DNA of 64,000 nt, taken from an uncultured Anaerolineales bacterium. GTDB taxonomy: Bacteria; Chloroflexota; Anaerolineae; Anaerolineales; Villigracilaceae. The notes below the pieces were generated by a model, which searched no databases, was not told the DNA's origin, and saw nothing but the letters and a program-made list of their open reading frames with translations. Where the stretch lies: the NCBI GenBank assembly GCA_937928015.1, contig CALFXA010000215.1:1-64000 (forward strand), given 5' to 3'. Below are positions 50,383 to 59,093 of the stretch, in pieces (within the stretch, counting starts at the first letter, position 1; each line of letters opens with the position of its first letter). The position numbers and the translations under genes were made by a program.

Positions 50383-52049
50383 GTCTTTCGCAAAAAATCT
50401 CCCTTCCGAAATTCAGCGTGGCCTGGCTGCTCGGCAGCCTGGTCACGTATTTTGTGTTGGGCTTCCTGAAAAACTTCCACGCCGATTGGGCACTGGTCTT
50501 GTGGGGCATTATCGTCCAAACCCTCGTCATTGGTTTGAGCTATTATCTGATCCGCGAAACGAAGTTCAACCTCCGCGAACACGGGCTGACGGGCGCCGTC
50601 GTGCTAGCCGCGTTTTCGTTTGCCGCCGCCGCGGTATGGATGTTGAACCAATTCCCGAACTGGTACGACATCCGCTTCTTTTTGCTACCCGCCTCGGCCT
50701 GGTTCGTCGCGTTGATTCTGCTTTCGTTTGGCTGGATGCTCGCCGCGTTGACCTGGGTCCATCCACGCGAGGAAAGATTCCTCTCCAGCCGATTCTTCAC
50801 CGCTCTACGCGCGAACCTGCCCGGACTTTTGCTTGGTCTGGCGTTCTTCATCGTCTACTTCTCCCTGGCCGTGACCTACAGCATCGTGCTGCGCGACCCA
50901 ACCCAGAACTTCGACGACAACTTCTACGATGCCGACCCCACCAGTTGGCTGAACCGTTTCGCCGCCCCCGCCGCTCAATTGATCGACATGCGGCCCGTGC
51001 ATCCGTTCGCCTTTCTGATCTTCCGCCCGCTGACCTGGTTGCTGGGATTGCTGCTCAACGGAAATCATTTCTACGCGGCACTGCTACTCAATGCCGGCGC
51101 GGGCGCGCTGTGTGTCTTCCTCGCATGGATGCTGGTCCGCCATTGGGCCAACCCAACCTACGCCGCGCTGTTCGCATCGGTGTTGGGAGTCAGCGCCGCA
51201 CACCTCGTCTTCAGCACCTTCCTCGAAACCTACATCTTCTCCGCCGCCGTGCTGACGGCTTTTCTGCTGGCTCTGCAACAAGATGGGAAACCGCTCAAGG
51301 CGCTGGTTCCGCTCGGCCTGCTGACCTTCGGAATCACCATCACGAACTTCATCCAGACGGGCATCCTTTTTCTTTTTTCGGAATTCAAACTCCCCAAACT
51401 CATCAAGTACGGGCTGATCGTGGTTGTCCTGGCCTTTCCGTTAGCCTGGCTACAACACACACTCTACCCCACCAGTCAGCCCTTTTACGACCTCGCCGTC
51501 ATGCGTGCGGAAAACCGCTACTCGGCCAACGTCAACACGCCCGGGCGCTTCTATGAGCGCGCCTACGTGATGGGACGCACGGTCACACTCTACAGCCTCA
51601 TCGGTCCGCGCCCGCTGGCGTTGACGGAGGAGGTCGGCTGCAAATTTCCCTGCTTCAAGACCTACAAGCCGAGGTATGGTCCCGACCTGATCACCTCCTA
51701 TGCAGGCTTTGGCAGTTGGCTGACGCGCGCCTGGTTCGTCATTTTGATTCTCGCCTTCGGCCTCTTCGTCTGGAAGTTCATCAAGTCGCCAAAGACCTCC
51801 CTGCTGGAAGTCGGCCTGCTGTTGTGCATCCTATTCAACTTCGGCATGCACGTGGCCTACGGCGACGACCCGATGCTCTACTCGCCCGACTGGACCTACG
51901 CCCTGGTTTTCTTCGTGGCGCTGGCCTTCAAGGATTTCGCTGACAAAAAGTGGTTCCAGGCCGCAGGTTTGATCTTCCTCACCGCGCTGATGGTCAACAA
52001 CTGGACTTTCCTGCGCGCCATGCTTGTCGCGGTTGCGCCGTACTTGTAA
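50379..52049 (+). CDS. Polytopic membrane protein, GT-C-like (paralogue 1)
   Basis: 556 residues, about 12 hydrophobic helices. It starts at the TTG overlapping the preceding stop by four bases (TTGA). A conserved block follows a luminal-type loop: NFDDNFYDADPTSWLNRFAA, then IDMRPVHPFAFLIFRPL, SAAHLVFSTFLETYIFSA and TFGITITNFIQT. Near the C-terminus YGDDPMLYSPDWTYALVF. An acidic loop after the first helices and the multi-helix plan resemble GT-C glycosyltransferases that use lipid-linked sugars, but I cannot name a family. The following gene is a tandem paralogue. Confidence 0.78.
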   Translation: MSLSQKISLPKFSVAWLLGSLVTYFVLGFLKNFHADWALVLWGIIVQTLVIGLSYYLIRETKFNLREHGLTGAVVLAAFSFAAAAVWMLNQFPNWYDIRFFLLPASAWFVALILLSFGWMLAALTWVHPREERFLSSRFFTALRANLPGLLLGLAFFIVYFSLAVTYSIVLRDPTQNFDDNFYDADPTSWLNRFAAPAAQLIDMRPVHPFAFLIFRPLTWLLGLLLNGNHFYAALLLNAGAGALCVFLAWMLVRHWANPTYAALFASVLGVSAAHLVFSTFLETYIFSAAVLTAFLLALQQDGKPLKALVPLGLLTFGITITNFIQTGILFLFSEFKLPKLIKYGLIVVVLAFPLAWLQHTLYPTSQPFYDLAVMRAENRYSANVNTPGRFYERAYVMGRTVTLYSLIGPRPLALTEEVGCKFPCFKTYKPRYGPDLITSYAGFGSWLTRAWFVILILAFGLFVWKFIKSPKTSLLEVGLLLCILFNFGMHVAYGDDPMLYSPDWTYALVFFVALAFKDFADKKWFQAAGLIFLTALMVNNWTFLRAMLVAVAPYL

Positions 52050-52058
52050 AGGATTCTC

Positions 52059-54062
52059 ATGCGCTGGCTGACCAGTATCTTCCTTTCAATTTGTCTCTCG
52101 ACCTCCATCGCCGCTCACGCCCTCGGCCTGCTAGACCGTCCGCTCAGCGAACAGGCTCTGCTCGTCGCGGTTGCCGCCGTCGGCTTCGGCGTGTTGATCT
52201 TTCAGGTCTATCCGTTTTTCGAGAGGCGCTTTCAGTCATCGCAATACAAGACCATTCTTCTGACCCAGACGCTGTTTGCCGCAATTGCGACCGCCATCCT
52301 TCCGCCTGCACCCGCACCTCTCATCCATCTCGTGGACGGTCTCGCCTGCTTCGGACTGAGCCTTGCCCTGCTTGCACCGTTCGCCTCAGGATATGACCAG
52401 CAGAAAAATTCCTGGGCGTTGTTGAGCGTCCTGCTCGCCGGGCCTTTTGCGTATATCAGCGCGGGATTGATCAGCCACTTCTATCCCAGCTACCTAACTC
52501 TGCCTCTCTCGATCCTTTGCCTGCTCCTCGTGGGGTCGATTTTCTACGCCGTCCTCAATTATTTTCAAGAGCAATCCGCTCCGTGGACCCTTAGCCTGCT
52601 TCCCGTAATCCTGGCCTTTCTCTTCGCCCTGGCCTGGATTGCGCTGGTCTTGAGCTATCCCAATATCTTCGACCGCACACGCTTTATACTGACACCTGCT
52701 TCTTCCGCACTCTTCGTCGCAGCCTGGATTCTCTCCCCCGCCTGGCTGGCCTGGACCGTAAAAGTCTTCGACGAACGCGGCTGGTCCGCGCACCTGCAAG
52801 CGACCCGCGCCTTCATCTTCGCCCGCAAGAATCTGCTGGGACTGCTGCTGGCGGGCATGTTCACCCTCGGCTACGCTGCGCTCAGTTTTACCCTCAACCA
52901 CCCTAACCTCGACCAGACCGAAAACTTCCTCGCCATCGACAACTTCGCCTGGATGGGCCGTCTGGCAGACGCGAATGGCACCAGCATTGAGATGCGCGCC
53001 GTGCATCCGTTCGCGTTCTTCATCCTCTGCCCCATCGTGTGGATATTATCCCTGCTTTTCAATGGGGACCGTTACGCCGCTACCTTGTTGTTGGTCCCGC
53101 TCACAGGTGGACTGTGCGTCCTGCTGGCCTATCGCTTCATCAAGCGTTGGTCGGGCTCGGAGACGTATGCACTGCTGTCCGCGTCCCTGCTGGGGGCCAG
53201 TGCCGCGCATGTGGTCTTCGGCTCCTTCATCGAGTCGTATATCTTCTCGGCGGCGGTTCTTCTCTTGTTCTTCCTGCTTCTGCTTGACGAAAAGACTCAT
53301 TTCCTTGCGTTGGTCGCTGTCGGCACATTGACCTTCGGTATCACCATCACCAACTTCATCCAGACCTTCCTCGGCTACGCAGTGGCGCGCCCCAAGTTCA
53401 AGTCCATCTTCATGTACGGTCTGCTGGCCTCGGCCTTGTCCATCACGCTGACCGTGCTGCACGCGGCGACCTTCCCGTCCGCGCTGATGTTCTTCGACCC
53501 CGCAGGCGCGGGCGTGGAATCCGATTACGCCATCCCGCTGATCGGCGCGCCCGCGTGGAAAGTCATCGGCCGCGCCATGTTGTTGGTACGCAACATCTTT
53601 TTGTACAGCATCGTCGCGCCGCAGCCTTACATTCTCACCACTGAGGTGGGTGGAACTTTTCCGCGCTTCAACTTCTTCAGGATTACGCCGGGCAGCTACA
53701 GCTACAGTTCCTTCGATGGGCTGGGCAAGATACTCGTGGCGGCCTGGCTGATCCTGCTCCTTGCGGCGGCTGTAGCCTTCGTCCGGAAGTTGATCCGCGC
53801 CCGCAAATTCGACCTGACCGCCGCCTTCCCGCTGGTCATCCTCTTCAACTTTGCCCTGCACATGACCTACGGCTACGAGCCCTTCCTCTACGCCGCGGAC
53901 TGGACCTACACGCTGGTGCTCTTCGTCACAGCCTCATTGTCCGACCTCGGCAAACAGCGTTGGTTCCAGATTTTGCTTTTGATTTTCATCGCATTGCTGA
54001 TGGTCAACCAGTGGAATTTCATCCACACCTTGCTCGCAGCCATTTCCCCATTTTTTAAATGA
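52059..54062 (+). CDS. Polytopic membrane protein, GT-C-like (paralogue 2)
   Basis: 667 residues with about 14 hydrophobic helices. It shares the core of the upstream gene: IEMRAVHPFAFFILCPI, SAAHVVFGSFIESYIFSA, TFGITITNFIQT and YGYEPFLYAADWTYTLVLF, so the two arose by duplication, while the N-terminal 250 residues are largely specific to each copy. The ATG at 52059 has AAAGGA upstream, ten bases after the first gene stops. Likely a membrane sugar or lipid transferase working in envelope polymer assembly (inference). Confidence 0.78.
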   Translation: MRWLTSIFLSICLSTSIAAHALGLLDRPLSEQALLVAVAAVGFGVLIFQVYPFFERRFQSSQYKTILLTQTLFAAIATAILPPAPAPLIHLVDGLACFGLSLALLAPFASGYDQQKNSWALLSVLLAGPFAYISAGLISHFYPSYLTLPLSILCLLLVGSIFYAVLNYFQEQSAPWTLSLLPVILAFLFALAWIALVLSYPNIFDRTRFILTPASSALFVAAWILSPAWLAWTVKVFDERGWSAHLQATRAFIFARKNLLGLLLAGMFTLGYAALSFTLNHPNLDQTENFLAIDNFAWMGRLADANGTSIEMRAVHPFAFFILCPIVWILSLLFNGDRYAATLLLVPLTGGLCVLLAYRFIKRWSGSETYALLSASLLGASAAHVVFGSFIESYIFSAAVLLLFFLLLLDEKTHFLALVAVGTLTFGITITNFIQTFLGYAVARPKFKSIFMYGLLASALSITLTVLHAATFPSALMFFDPAGAGVESDYAIPLIGAPAWKVIGRAMLLVRNIFLYSIVAPQPYILTTEVGGTFPRFNFFRITPGSYSYSSFDGLGKILVAAWLILLLAAAVAFVRKLIRARKFDLTAAFPLVILFNFALHMTYGYEPFLYAADWTYTLVLFVTASLSDLGKQRWFQILLLIFIALLMVNQWNFIHTLLAAISPFFK

Positions 54063-54086
54063 TTTTTACCGTGGCATAGGAAACAA

Positions 54087-54117
54087 AAAACTCGGAAGCC
54101 GTTGGCTTCCGAGTTTT
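54087..54117. terminator. Two-way intrinsic terminator
   Basis: 14-bp perfect stem AAAACTCGGAAGCC / GGCTTCCGAGTTTT with a three-base loop, placed between the stops of the convergent genes at 54062 (+) and 54131 (-). Confidence 0.93.
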
Positions 54118-54130
54118 GCTTCCATCGTCG

Positions 54131-54514
54131 TTACGCGCGCTTGCTCTTCAACTCGTCCTTGAAGACCAGGCTGAGCACGATGCTCACGAAGCTTACAATC
54201 AGACCGCCCAGGAAGGCCGGCCAGAATCCGTTCACCGCCAGCCCGAGGTCGAACCAGCCGCCGATCTGCCCCGTCAGCCAAAACATGAAGGTATTGATCA
54301 GTAGCGTGAACAGGCCGAGGGTCAGGATGATGAGCGGACAGGTCAGCACGGTCAGCAGCGGGCGCAGGAAGGCATTCACCAGGCCGAAGATCAGCGCCAG
54401 CCAGATGATCGAGGCCCAGTTTCCGCTGAAGTCCACGCCGTGCCCGTCGAGCAGGAAGATCGCCGCATACAGCGCGGCGGCATTGATGATCCAACGCAGG
54501 AAGAATTTGGTCAT
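54131..54514 (-). CDS. Phage-holin-like (YvlD/PF04020) membrane protein
   Basis: 127 residues from the ATG at 54514 (GGAG-TTCAA upstream). Four helices with the family pattern: RWIINAAALYAAIFLLDG, then WLALIFGLVNAFLRPLLTVLTCPLIILTLGLFTLLINTFMFW in two helices, and a last helix ending KDELKSKRA. The region LVNAFLRPLL is the most conserved in this family. The name comes from similarity to phage holins; bacterial members such as YvlD are linked to cell-envelope stress but have no proven activity. Not part of a prophage here. Confidence 0.9.
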   Translation of the reverse strand: MTKFFLRWIINAAALYAAIFLLDGHGVDFSGNWASIIWLALIFGLVNAFLRPLLTVLTCPLIILTLGLFTLLINTFMFWLTGQIGGWFDLGLAVNGFWPAFLGGLIVSFVSIVLSLVFKDELKSKRA

Positions 54515-54542
54515 TTGAACTCCTTTCATTCAAAATACGAAT

Positions 54543-55529
54543 TCACGCCCGGGAGGTTGCGCCTTCGTACTCCATCCAGAGTAACGTTCGCAACGGAGCG
54601 AATCCCGCCGCGCGGATGGCTTCGTCGAAATCGCCCTTGGGATATTCAAGCGTCAGATGCGGATACCCGTTCAGCGTGCGCCGCGCATGGAGGAGCAGAC
54701 TCAACACCGCTTCGCGGCTGGACCCCGGGCCTGCCGCTAGCCAAAGGGCATTAGGCTCCCGCCCGGAGGGGATCACCGACAGCGCCGCCTCCAGTTGATT
54801 GTCCTTCAAAGCCGACCACTGGCGAATGCCCACATCCACGAAGAACAAATAGATCAGGTTCCACAGCCCGGGCTTGAGCGGGGAAAAAATCCATTTGCCG
54901 TACCAGGCCAGGGCGTCGGGATAGGTCTGGCGCAGCCATTCCTGCTGACGGGGCCAGTCGCGGCCCGCGCGTCCCCCGATGGAGATATCCGATTTTGGGA
55001 TGGACAGGGCGCGGTCGCAAAACCCCTTCCAATTTGTGCGGCGGGCGCGTTCGCGGAAACCGAGGTCGCTGTAAAGTTGCACCGCGCCCGGGTTGTCTTC
55101 GCGGACGTGCAGCCAGATGGAAGCTTTATGATCGAGGCCATGCTGGATGGCGCGCTCGGTCAGCGCGCGAGCAATGCCCCGTCGGCGATGGTCGGGATGG
55201 GTGGCCACGTTGGCGATCAGGTACAGCCGCTGCCCGTTGTAGCGGAACGGCACCAGGCTGGTATTGCCGATAATCTTGTTATTTTCCTCCCATACATAAC
55301 CAGTCAGCGGCAGGGACGTGCTCTCGGCCATCTTGGTGGCCCAATGCAGGAAACTCTCGTCGCGTCCAGCGCGGCGCATGTCCTGCACATAACGCTGCCC
55401 ATCGCTGTCCATCGTGCTGGCAAAGCACAGCTCGATCAGGTCCGCCACATGAGGCAGGTCACGCAGGATGTTGAGCGGCCGCAAATTGGGATGAGAGTTG
55501 GCGCGGACCGGTATCGGAATGGAGGCCAT
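54543..55529 (-). CDS. GNAT-family N-acetyltransferase
   Basis: 328 residues. The acetyl-CoA loop VATHPDHRRRGIARALTERAI follows LVPFRYNGQRLYLIAN. Downstream NPGAVQLYSDLGFRERARRTNWKGF completes the first GNAT domain (about 15-170). The remaining 150 residues are a second, degenerate GNAT-like half with WLAAGPGSSREAVLSLLLHARR. Substrate not known. No ribosome site precedes the ATG at 55529. A perfect TATAAT (55541-55536) stands six bases upstream, suggesting a leaderless mRNA. Confidence 0.87.
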   Translation of the reverse strand: MASIPIPVRANSHPNLRPLNILRDLPHVADLIELCFASTMDSDGQRYVQDMRRAGRDESFLHWATKMAESTSLPLTGYVWEENNKIIGNTSLVPFRYNGQRLYLIANVATHPDHRRRGIARALTERAIQHGLDHKASIWLHVREDNPGAVQLYSDLGFRERARRTNWKGFCDRALSIPKSDISIGGRAGRDWPRQQEWLRQTYPDALAWYGKWIFSPLKPGLWNLIYLFFVDVGIRQWSALKDNQLEAALSVIPSGREPNALWLAAGPGSSREAVLSLLLHARRTLNGYPHLTLEYPKGDFDEAIRAAGFAPLRTLLWMEYEGATSRA

Positions 55530-55535
55530 TTGGCA

Positions 55536-55541
55536 ATTATA
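55536..55541 (-). promoter_or_regulatory. -10 element of a leaderless promoter for the GNAT gene
   Basis: Minus-strand TATAAT, six bases before the ATG at 55529. A convincing -35 is not visible, and no Shine-Dalgarno is present. Confidence 0.55.
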
Positions 55542-55625
55542 GCGCGTTATGTAGACAGGGATAAAAAAGTCCCCCAGGCACAGTTCTCAGGAATTTTCAA
55601 GGCACACATCTATCGTCCATACGAT

Positions 55626-58175
55626 TTATGGTCTGTTTTCGAGGAAAATCCGCACCACCTGCGGGTCGAAGTATCTGCCCGCCTGTTCTTCGATGTATCG
55701 ATATGCATCTTCATGAGACCAGGCCTGGCGATAAGGGCGGTCAGAGGTCAGCGCATCAAAGACATCCACCACGGCAAAAACGCGGGCGGCTAGGGGAATG
55801 TGTTCTCCCATCAACCCAAACGGATAACCGCTACCATCCCACCGCTCATGATGATAATAGGGGACTTCCAATGCATGTCGCAAGTATTTGATCGGCGAAA
55901 GCATCTGATAAGCATAGATGGGGTGTTGCCGCATGATCTCCCATTCACGACCTATCAGGCTTTCCGGCTTCAGGAGAATCGCATCTGGTACGCCCATCTT
56001 TCCAATATCGTGAAGTAGCGCTCCGCGACGAAGATCCATTTTTTCCACCTCGCTCATTCCCATTTTTTCGGCCAATTGCAGGGCCATCTGCGTTACTCGT
56101 TGAGTATGACCTTCAGTCTCTCTATCGCGCAGATCGAGTGCACGCGACCAGCCTTCTATGGTCGCATCATACGCAAGGGTAAGTTCCGTATTGGACCGTT
56201 GTAAATTTTCAAATAACGAAGCATTCTCAATTGCGATAGCCGCCTGAGTAGCAAGGGTCTCAAAATAATCCAGCCAGGCCAACTCCGGTTCAAACGTTTT
56301 TCGGTGAAAAAGTTCGAGCACACCTTTGACCTGTCCCTTAACCACAAGCGGTGTTGCACAATGCAGTACAAATCCTTCTTCGGATAAAAACAGTGGACGG
56401 AGAAAACCTTCATCCGCCTTTTCGATATCCAGGCAGGAAACCGTACGGCATTCCTGGGCGGCGCTTCCAGCACAACCCTCCCCAAGCCTAACATGCGATT
56501 GTTCGACGCCCTTGGTCCTGAATCCAATACCCGCCGCATAATCCAACATATGAGTGACAGAGTTCAGCAGGAGGATACTGACTGCATCCACCTTAAGCTC
56601 ATTTTTTACATTATCCAGAAGAACACCGAGTGTAGCATTTATATCGGCATTGCTGGTGATGGCAACATCGATTTTATGCAAAGCAATCAGCCGTCCCAGT
56701 TGCTGTTCAGTTTGTTCATGAAGCATAATGCGATAAAGAGCATTTGCCGCAATGTCCGCAATGGCGCTGAGCAATCGCAGGTCCTGCTCCAGAATGTCAG
56801 CACGGCGAGCAATCCATAATGCACCAATCGATTGTTCTCGCGCAATTAAGGGGACGGATGCCACACGACGAGAGTCGCCTAGCAGGTCGGGACGATAGAA
56901 AAGCGCATCAGAATCCGCACTGTTATTCAGGTAACTTTTTTTATTTTTGATAACCCAATCGCTTATCCCCATTCCTTGCGGGATAATCAAGCCACTAAAC
57001 CTTTCTCCCACAACACCACGGCCCATTTCAACGATAATTCCCTCATTCGATGGAGAAGGCAAGGCAATCATGGACCCGTCCGCATCAAACAAGTCGAGTA
57101 ATTGGTCGAGAATGACGCTGAACATTTCGATCCGGGTGGCTGCCTGCCGCATTGCAGAACTGACGGCGACAATGACTTCCCGTTCTCGCTCATGCTGTTT
57201 GCGCTCGCTGACATCCTGCTTGATGGCGATAAAATGACTTATTTCCCCTTGTTCCCCATACACGGGTGAAATGGTCATTTCTTCTGTGTAAAGGTGTCCA
57301 TCCTTGCAACGGTTTATCAGTTCGCCGTGCCAGATCTCTCCGGAGAGGATTCTGTTCCAAAGATTGGCATAAAAATCCTGGCTTTGTTTTCCAGATTTCA
57401 GGATATTGGGCGTCTGTCCAACGATTTCCTCAATAGAATACTCTGTAAGGCGGGTAAAAGCGGAATTGGCCCATATAATCTTACCCATATCATCAGTAAT
57501 CAATATGCTATTGGCAGCAGCCTCCAAAGCAGACCCTTGAAGACGCAGTTGTGCTTCGCGCTGACGAAGCGCCTCCTCAGCCAGCCTTCTTATTTCAATC
57601 TCCTCCTGAAGCCTTACATTCGCAGCTACTAAATCCCGCGTACGTTCCTCTACCTTATGCTCCAATTCAAGCTGGGACCTTTGCAAAAGCTTCCTTTGCA
57701 AGCGATTCTCGAGCGATAATGCCACATAATTCGCCAAATTCTTGATAAAAGGCTTATAAGCCTCAAAGATATCAGGATCATTCACGCGGAAAACAAAAAA
57801 ACCGAAAGGATGGTTCAAAGATGCAACCAGAGCGGACTGCATGCCTTTTTGTTCGCCTAACTCACATTGAAAGTCAAAGCCGGGCAGGAATGCGGCTATC
57901 TCGTCTAACTCAGTGGAAGTTGCGTGGGAAGAACTACATCTTTCGCAAATTTTATTTTCCATCTCCCCTTTTTGAGCAGACATGCCCTGCAAACATACAC
58001 GGCAGGAGGTTACCCCAGGGATATTTATCAAGGCCTCAGCAAAAAAATCCGCAATATGCGTCGTGTCGGGCAGCACAAAATCGATATTTTGTGCTGCCAG
58101 GATTTGTCCAAGAACACGCGGATCTACCTCGTACCGTTTCTTCCCTTTTAGGTTACGCTCCTCGCCGGTGGCCAT
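55626..58175 (-). CDS. PAS-GAF-GAF HD-GYP phosphodiesterase with N-terminal cysteine module
   Basis: 849 residues. The N-terminal region (about 1-165) is a GAF-like fold carrying two C-x2-C pairs (C58, C61, C77, C80) in the segment SCRVC and ICERC, a possible metal or Fe-S site. A coil follows, then a PAS domain (about 215-335), two GAF domains (about 340-500 and 505-655), and an HD-GYP domain (about 665-849) with H722/D723 in LLHDIGKMGVPD and HHERWDGSGYP near 776-786. HD-GYP enzymes hydrolyse cyclic di-GMP. It begins 19 bases after the MEDS gene, and the pair is probably one operon. No clear Shine-Dalgarno. Confidence 0.93.
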   Translation of the reverse strand: MATGEERNLKGKKRYEVDPRVLGQILAAQNIDFVLPDTTHIADFFAEALINIPGVTSCRVCLQGMSAQKGEMENKICERCSSSHATSTELDEIAAFLPGFDFQCELGEQKGMQSALVASLNHPFGFFVFRVNDPDIFEAYKPFIKNLANYVALSLENRLQRKLLQRSQLELEHKVEERTRDLVAANVRLQEEIEIRRLAEEALRQREAQLRLQGSALEAAANSILITDDMGKIIWANSAFTRLTEYSIEEIVGQTPNILKSGKQSQDFYANLWNRILSGEIWHGELINRCKDGHLYTEEMTISPVYGEQGEISHFIAIKQDVSERKQHEREREVIVAVSSAMRQAATRIEMFSVILDQLLDLFDADGSMIALPSPSNEGIIVEMGRGVVGERFSGLIIPQGMGISDWVIKNKKSYLNNSADSDALFYRPDLLGDSRRVASVPLIAREQSIGALWIARRADILEQDLRLLSAIADIAANALYRIMLHEQTEQQLGRLIALHKIDVAITSNADINATLGVLLDNVKNELKVDAVSILLLNSVTHMLDYAAGIGFRTKGVEQSHVRLGEGCAGSAAQECRTVSCLDIEKADEGFLRPLFLSEEGFVLHCATPLVVKGQVKGVLELFHRKTFEPELAWLDYFETLATQAAIAIENASLFENLQRSNTELTLAYDATIEGWSRALDLRDRETEGHTQRVTQMALQLAEKMGMSEVEKMDLRRGALLHDIGKMGVPDAILLKPESLIGREWEIMRQHPIYAYQMLSPIKYLRHALEVPYYHHERWDGSGYPFGLMGEHIPLAARVFAVVDVFDALTSDRPYRQAWSHEDAYRYIEEQAGRYFDPQVVRIFLENRP

Positions 58176-58194
58176 AAGAAAACCACATCATCCT

Positions 58195-58809
58195 TTATTG
58201 ACCTGTTTTGAGATTTTTTAGGAATTCCTCGGGTTGTATGTAAAACGGATTACGGATGATCTGCCCCTGCGCGACCATATACGGGTGGACCTGGAGCACT
58301 TTGAATAATGTGGCCCCATCAAAACGGCGGGCATCATACTGGCACATGCCGATCCGTGGAAAATCATGCTCGATCATATTGAGACCTACTTCATATTCCA
58401 GGAAACGATCAGCGTCGGGGATGCTTCTCAAGACCCAGGTCATCTCGCCGCAGGCGCGGGAAGCACTGAAACCAGCCTGCCTTGCCGTACCATAGCGCAA
58501 TATGGCATTGTCAAGCACCTGACGGGGCGCATGATGCCCACCTGGGCAATAGGCACTCTCGGCACTGAGGATGCGGAAAGCCTCGCTCTCCTCGGATTCC
58601 AGACCCATATCCGACAGCCAGGCGTGGATCTCCTCTGGCGTCGTGGTGTCTGCAAAGTAACGCACAATTTCCCCGTGCTGTATACCAGCCGCCAAGTATT
58701 TAGAAACTATCTCTCGGCGCTGCTCTTCGTTATCATAGATCAAACACAGATGGTGACATTCCGGGACGGCCTCTGTAGTGAAGCCCAAATCCAATGCATG
58801 GTCATCCAT
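58195..58809 (-). CDS. MEDS (DcmR-type sensory) domain protein
   Basis: 204 residues from the ATG at 58809 (AAGGAGAG upstream). A longer frame to 59013 has no ribosome site. One MEDS domain: HLCLIYDNEEQRREIVSKYLAAGIQHGEIVRYFADTT near the N-terminus and MTWVLRSIPDADRFLEYEVGLN, CQYDARRFDG and KVLQVHPYMVAQGQIIRNPFY later. This is the sensory half of DcmR and of methanogen regulators, without the DNA-binding half. It lies directly upstream of the HD-GYP protein and may be its partner sensor. Confidence 0.85.
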   Translation of the reverse strand: MDDHALDLGFTTEAVPECHHLCLIYDNEEQRREIVSKYLAAGIQHGEIVRYFADTTTPEEIHAWLSDMGLESEESEAFRILSAESAYCPGGHHAPRQVLDNAILRYGTARQAGFSASRACGEMTWVLRSIPDADRFLEYEVGLNMIEHDFPRIGMCQYDARRFDGATLFKVLQVHPYMVAQGQIIRNPFYIQPEEFLKNLKTGQ

Positions 58810-59044
58810 TTTGCTCTCCTTTTCACAATAGTTGGATTCTCCGACATCTGGTCTCAAAATCCAGGGGCCAGCCATTTTGAATCTATGTACTTCAACTATA
58901 AAGAATATTCTGACCCTGAAAGAAACGGAATCTATCCACCCCTTGATCGATCTGTGTTTGCGGCCTTCATGCGAAGGACTAAACGTGTTCACATCACTTT
59001 TATTTTGACACATTAATGGCTAATTGACTATATTTTTAAACTAA

Positions 59045-59071
59045 AAGCTCCCGAGGAGTTCCCGGGAGCTT
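59045..59071 (-). terminator. Intrinsic terminator of leuS
   Basis: 9-bp stem AAGCTCCCG / CGGGAGCTT with a nine-base loop, followed on the minus strand by TTTAG, about 20 bases after the leuS stop. Confidence 0.7.
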
Positions 59072-59093
59072 AAAAAACCACAAATCAGATAGG

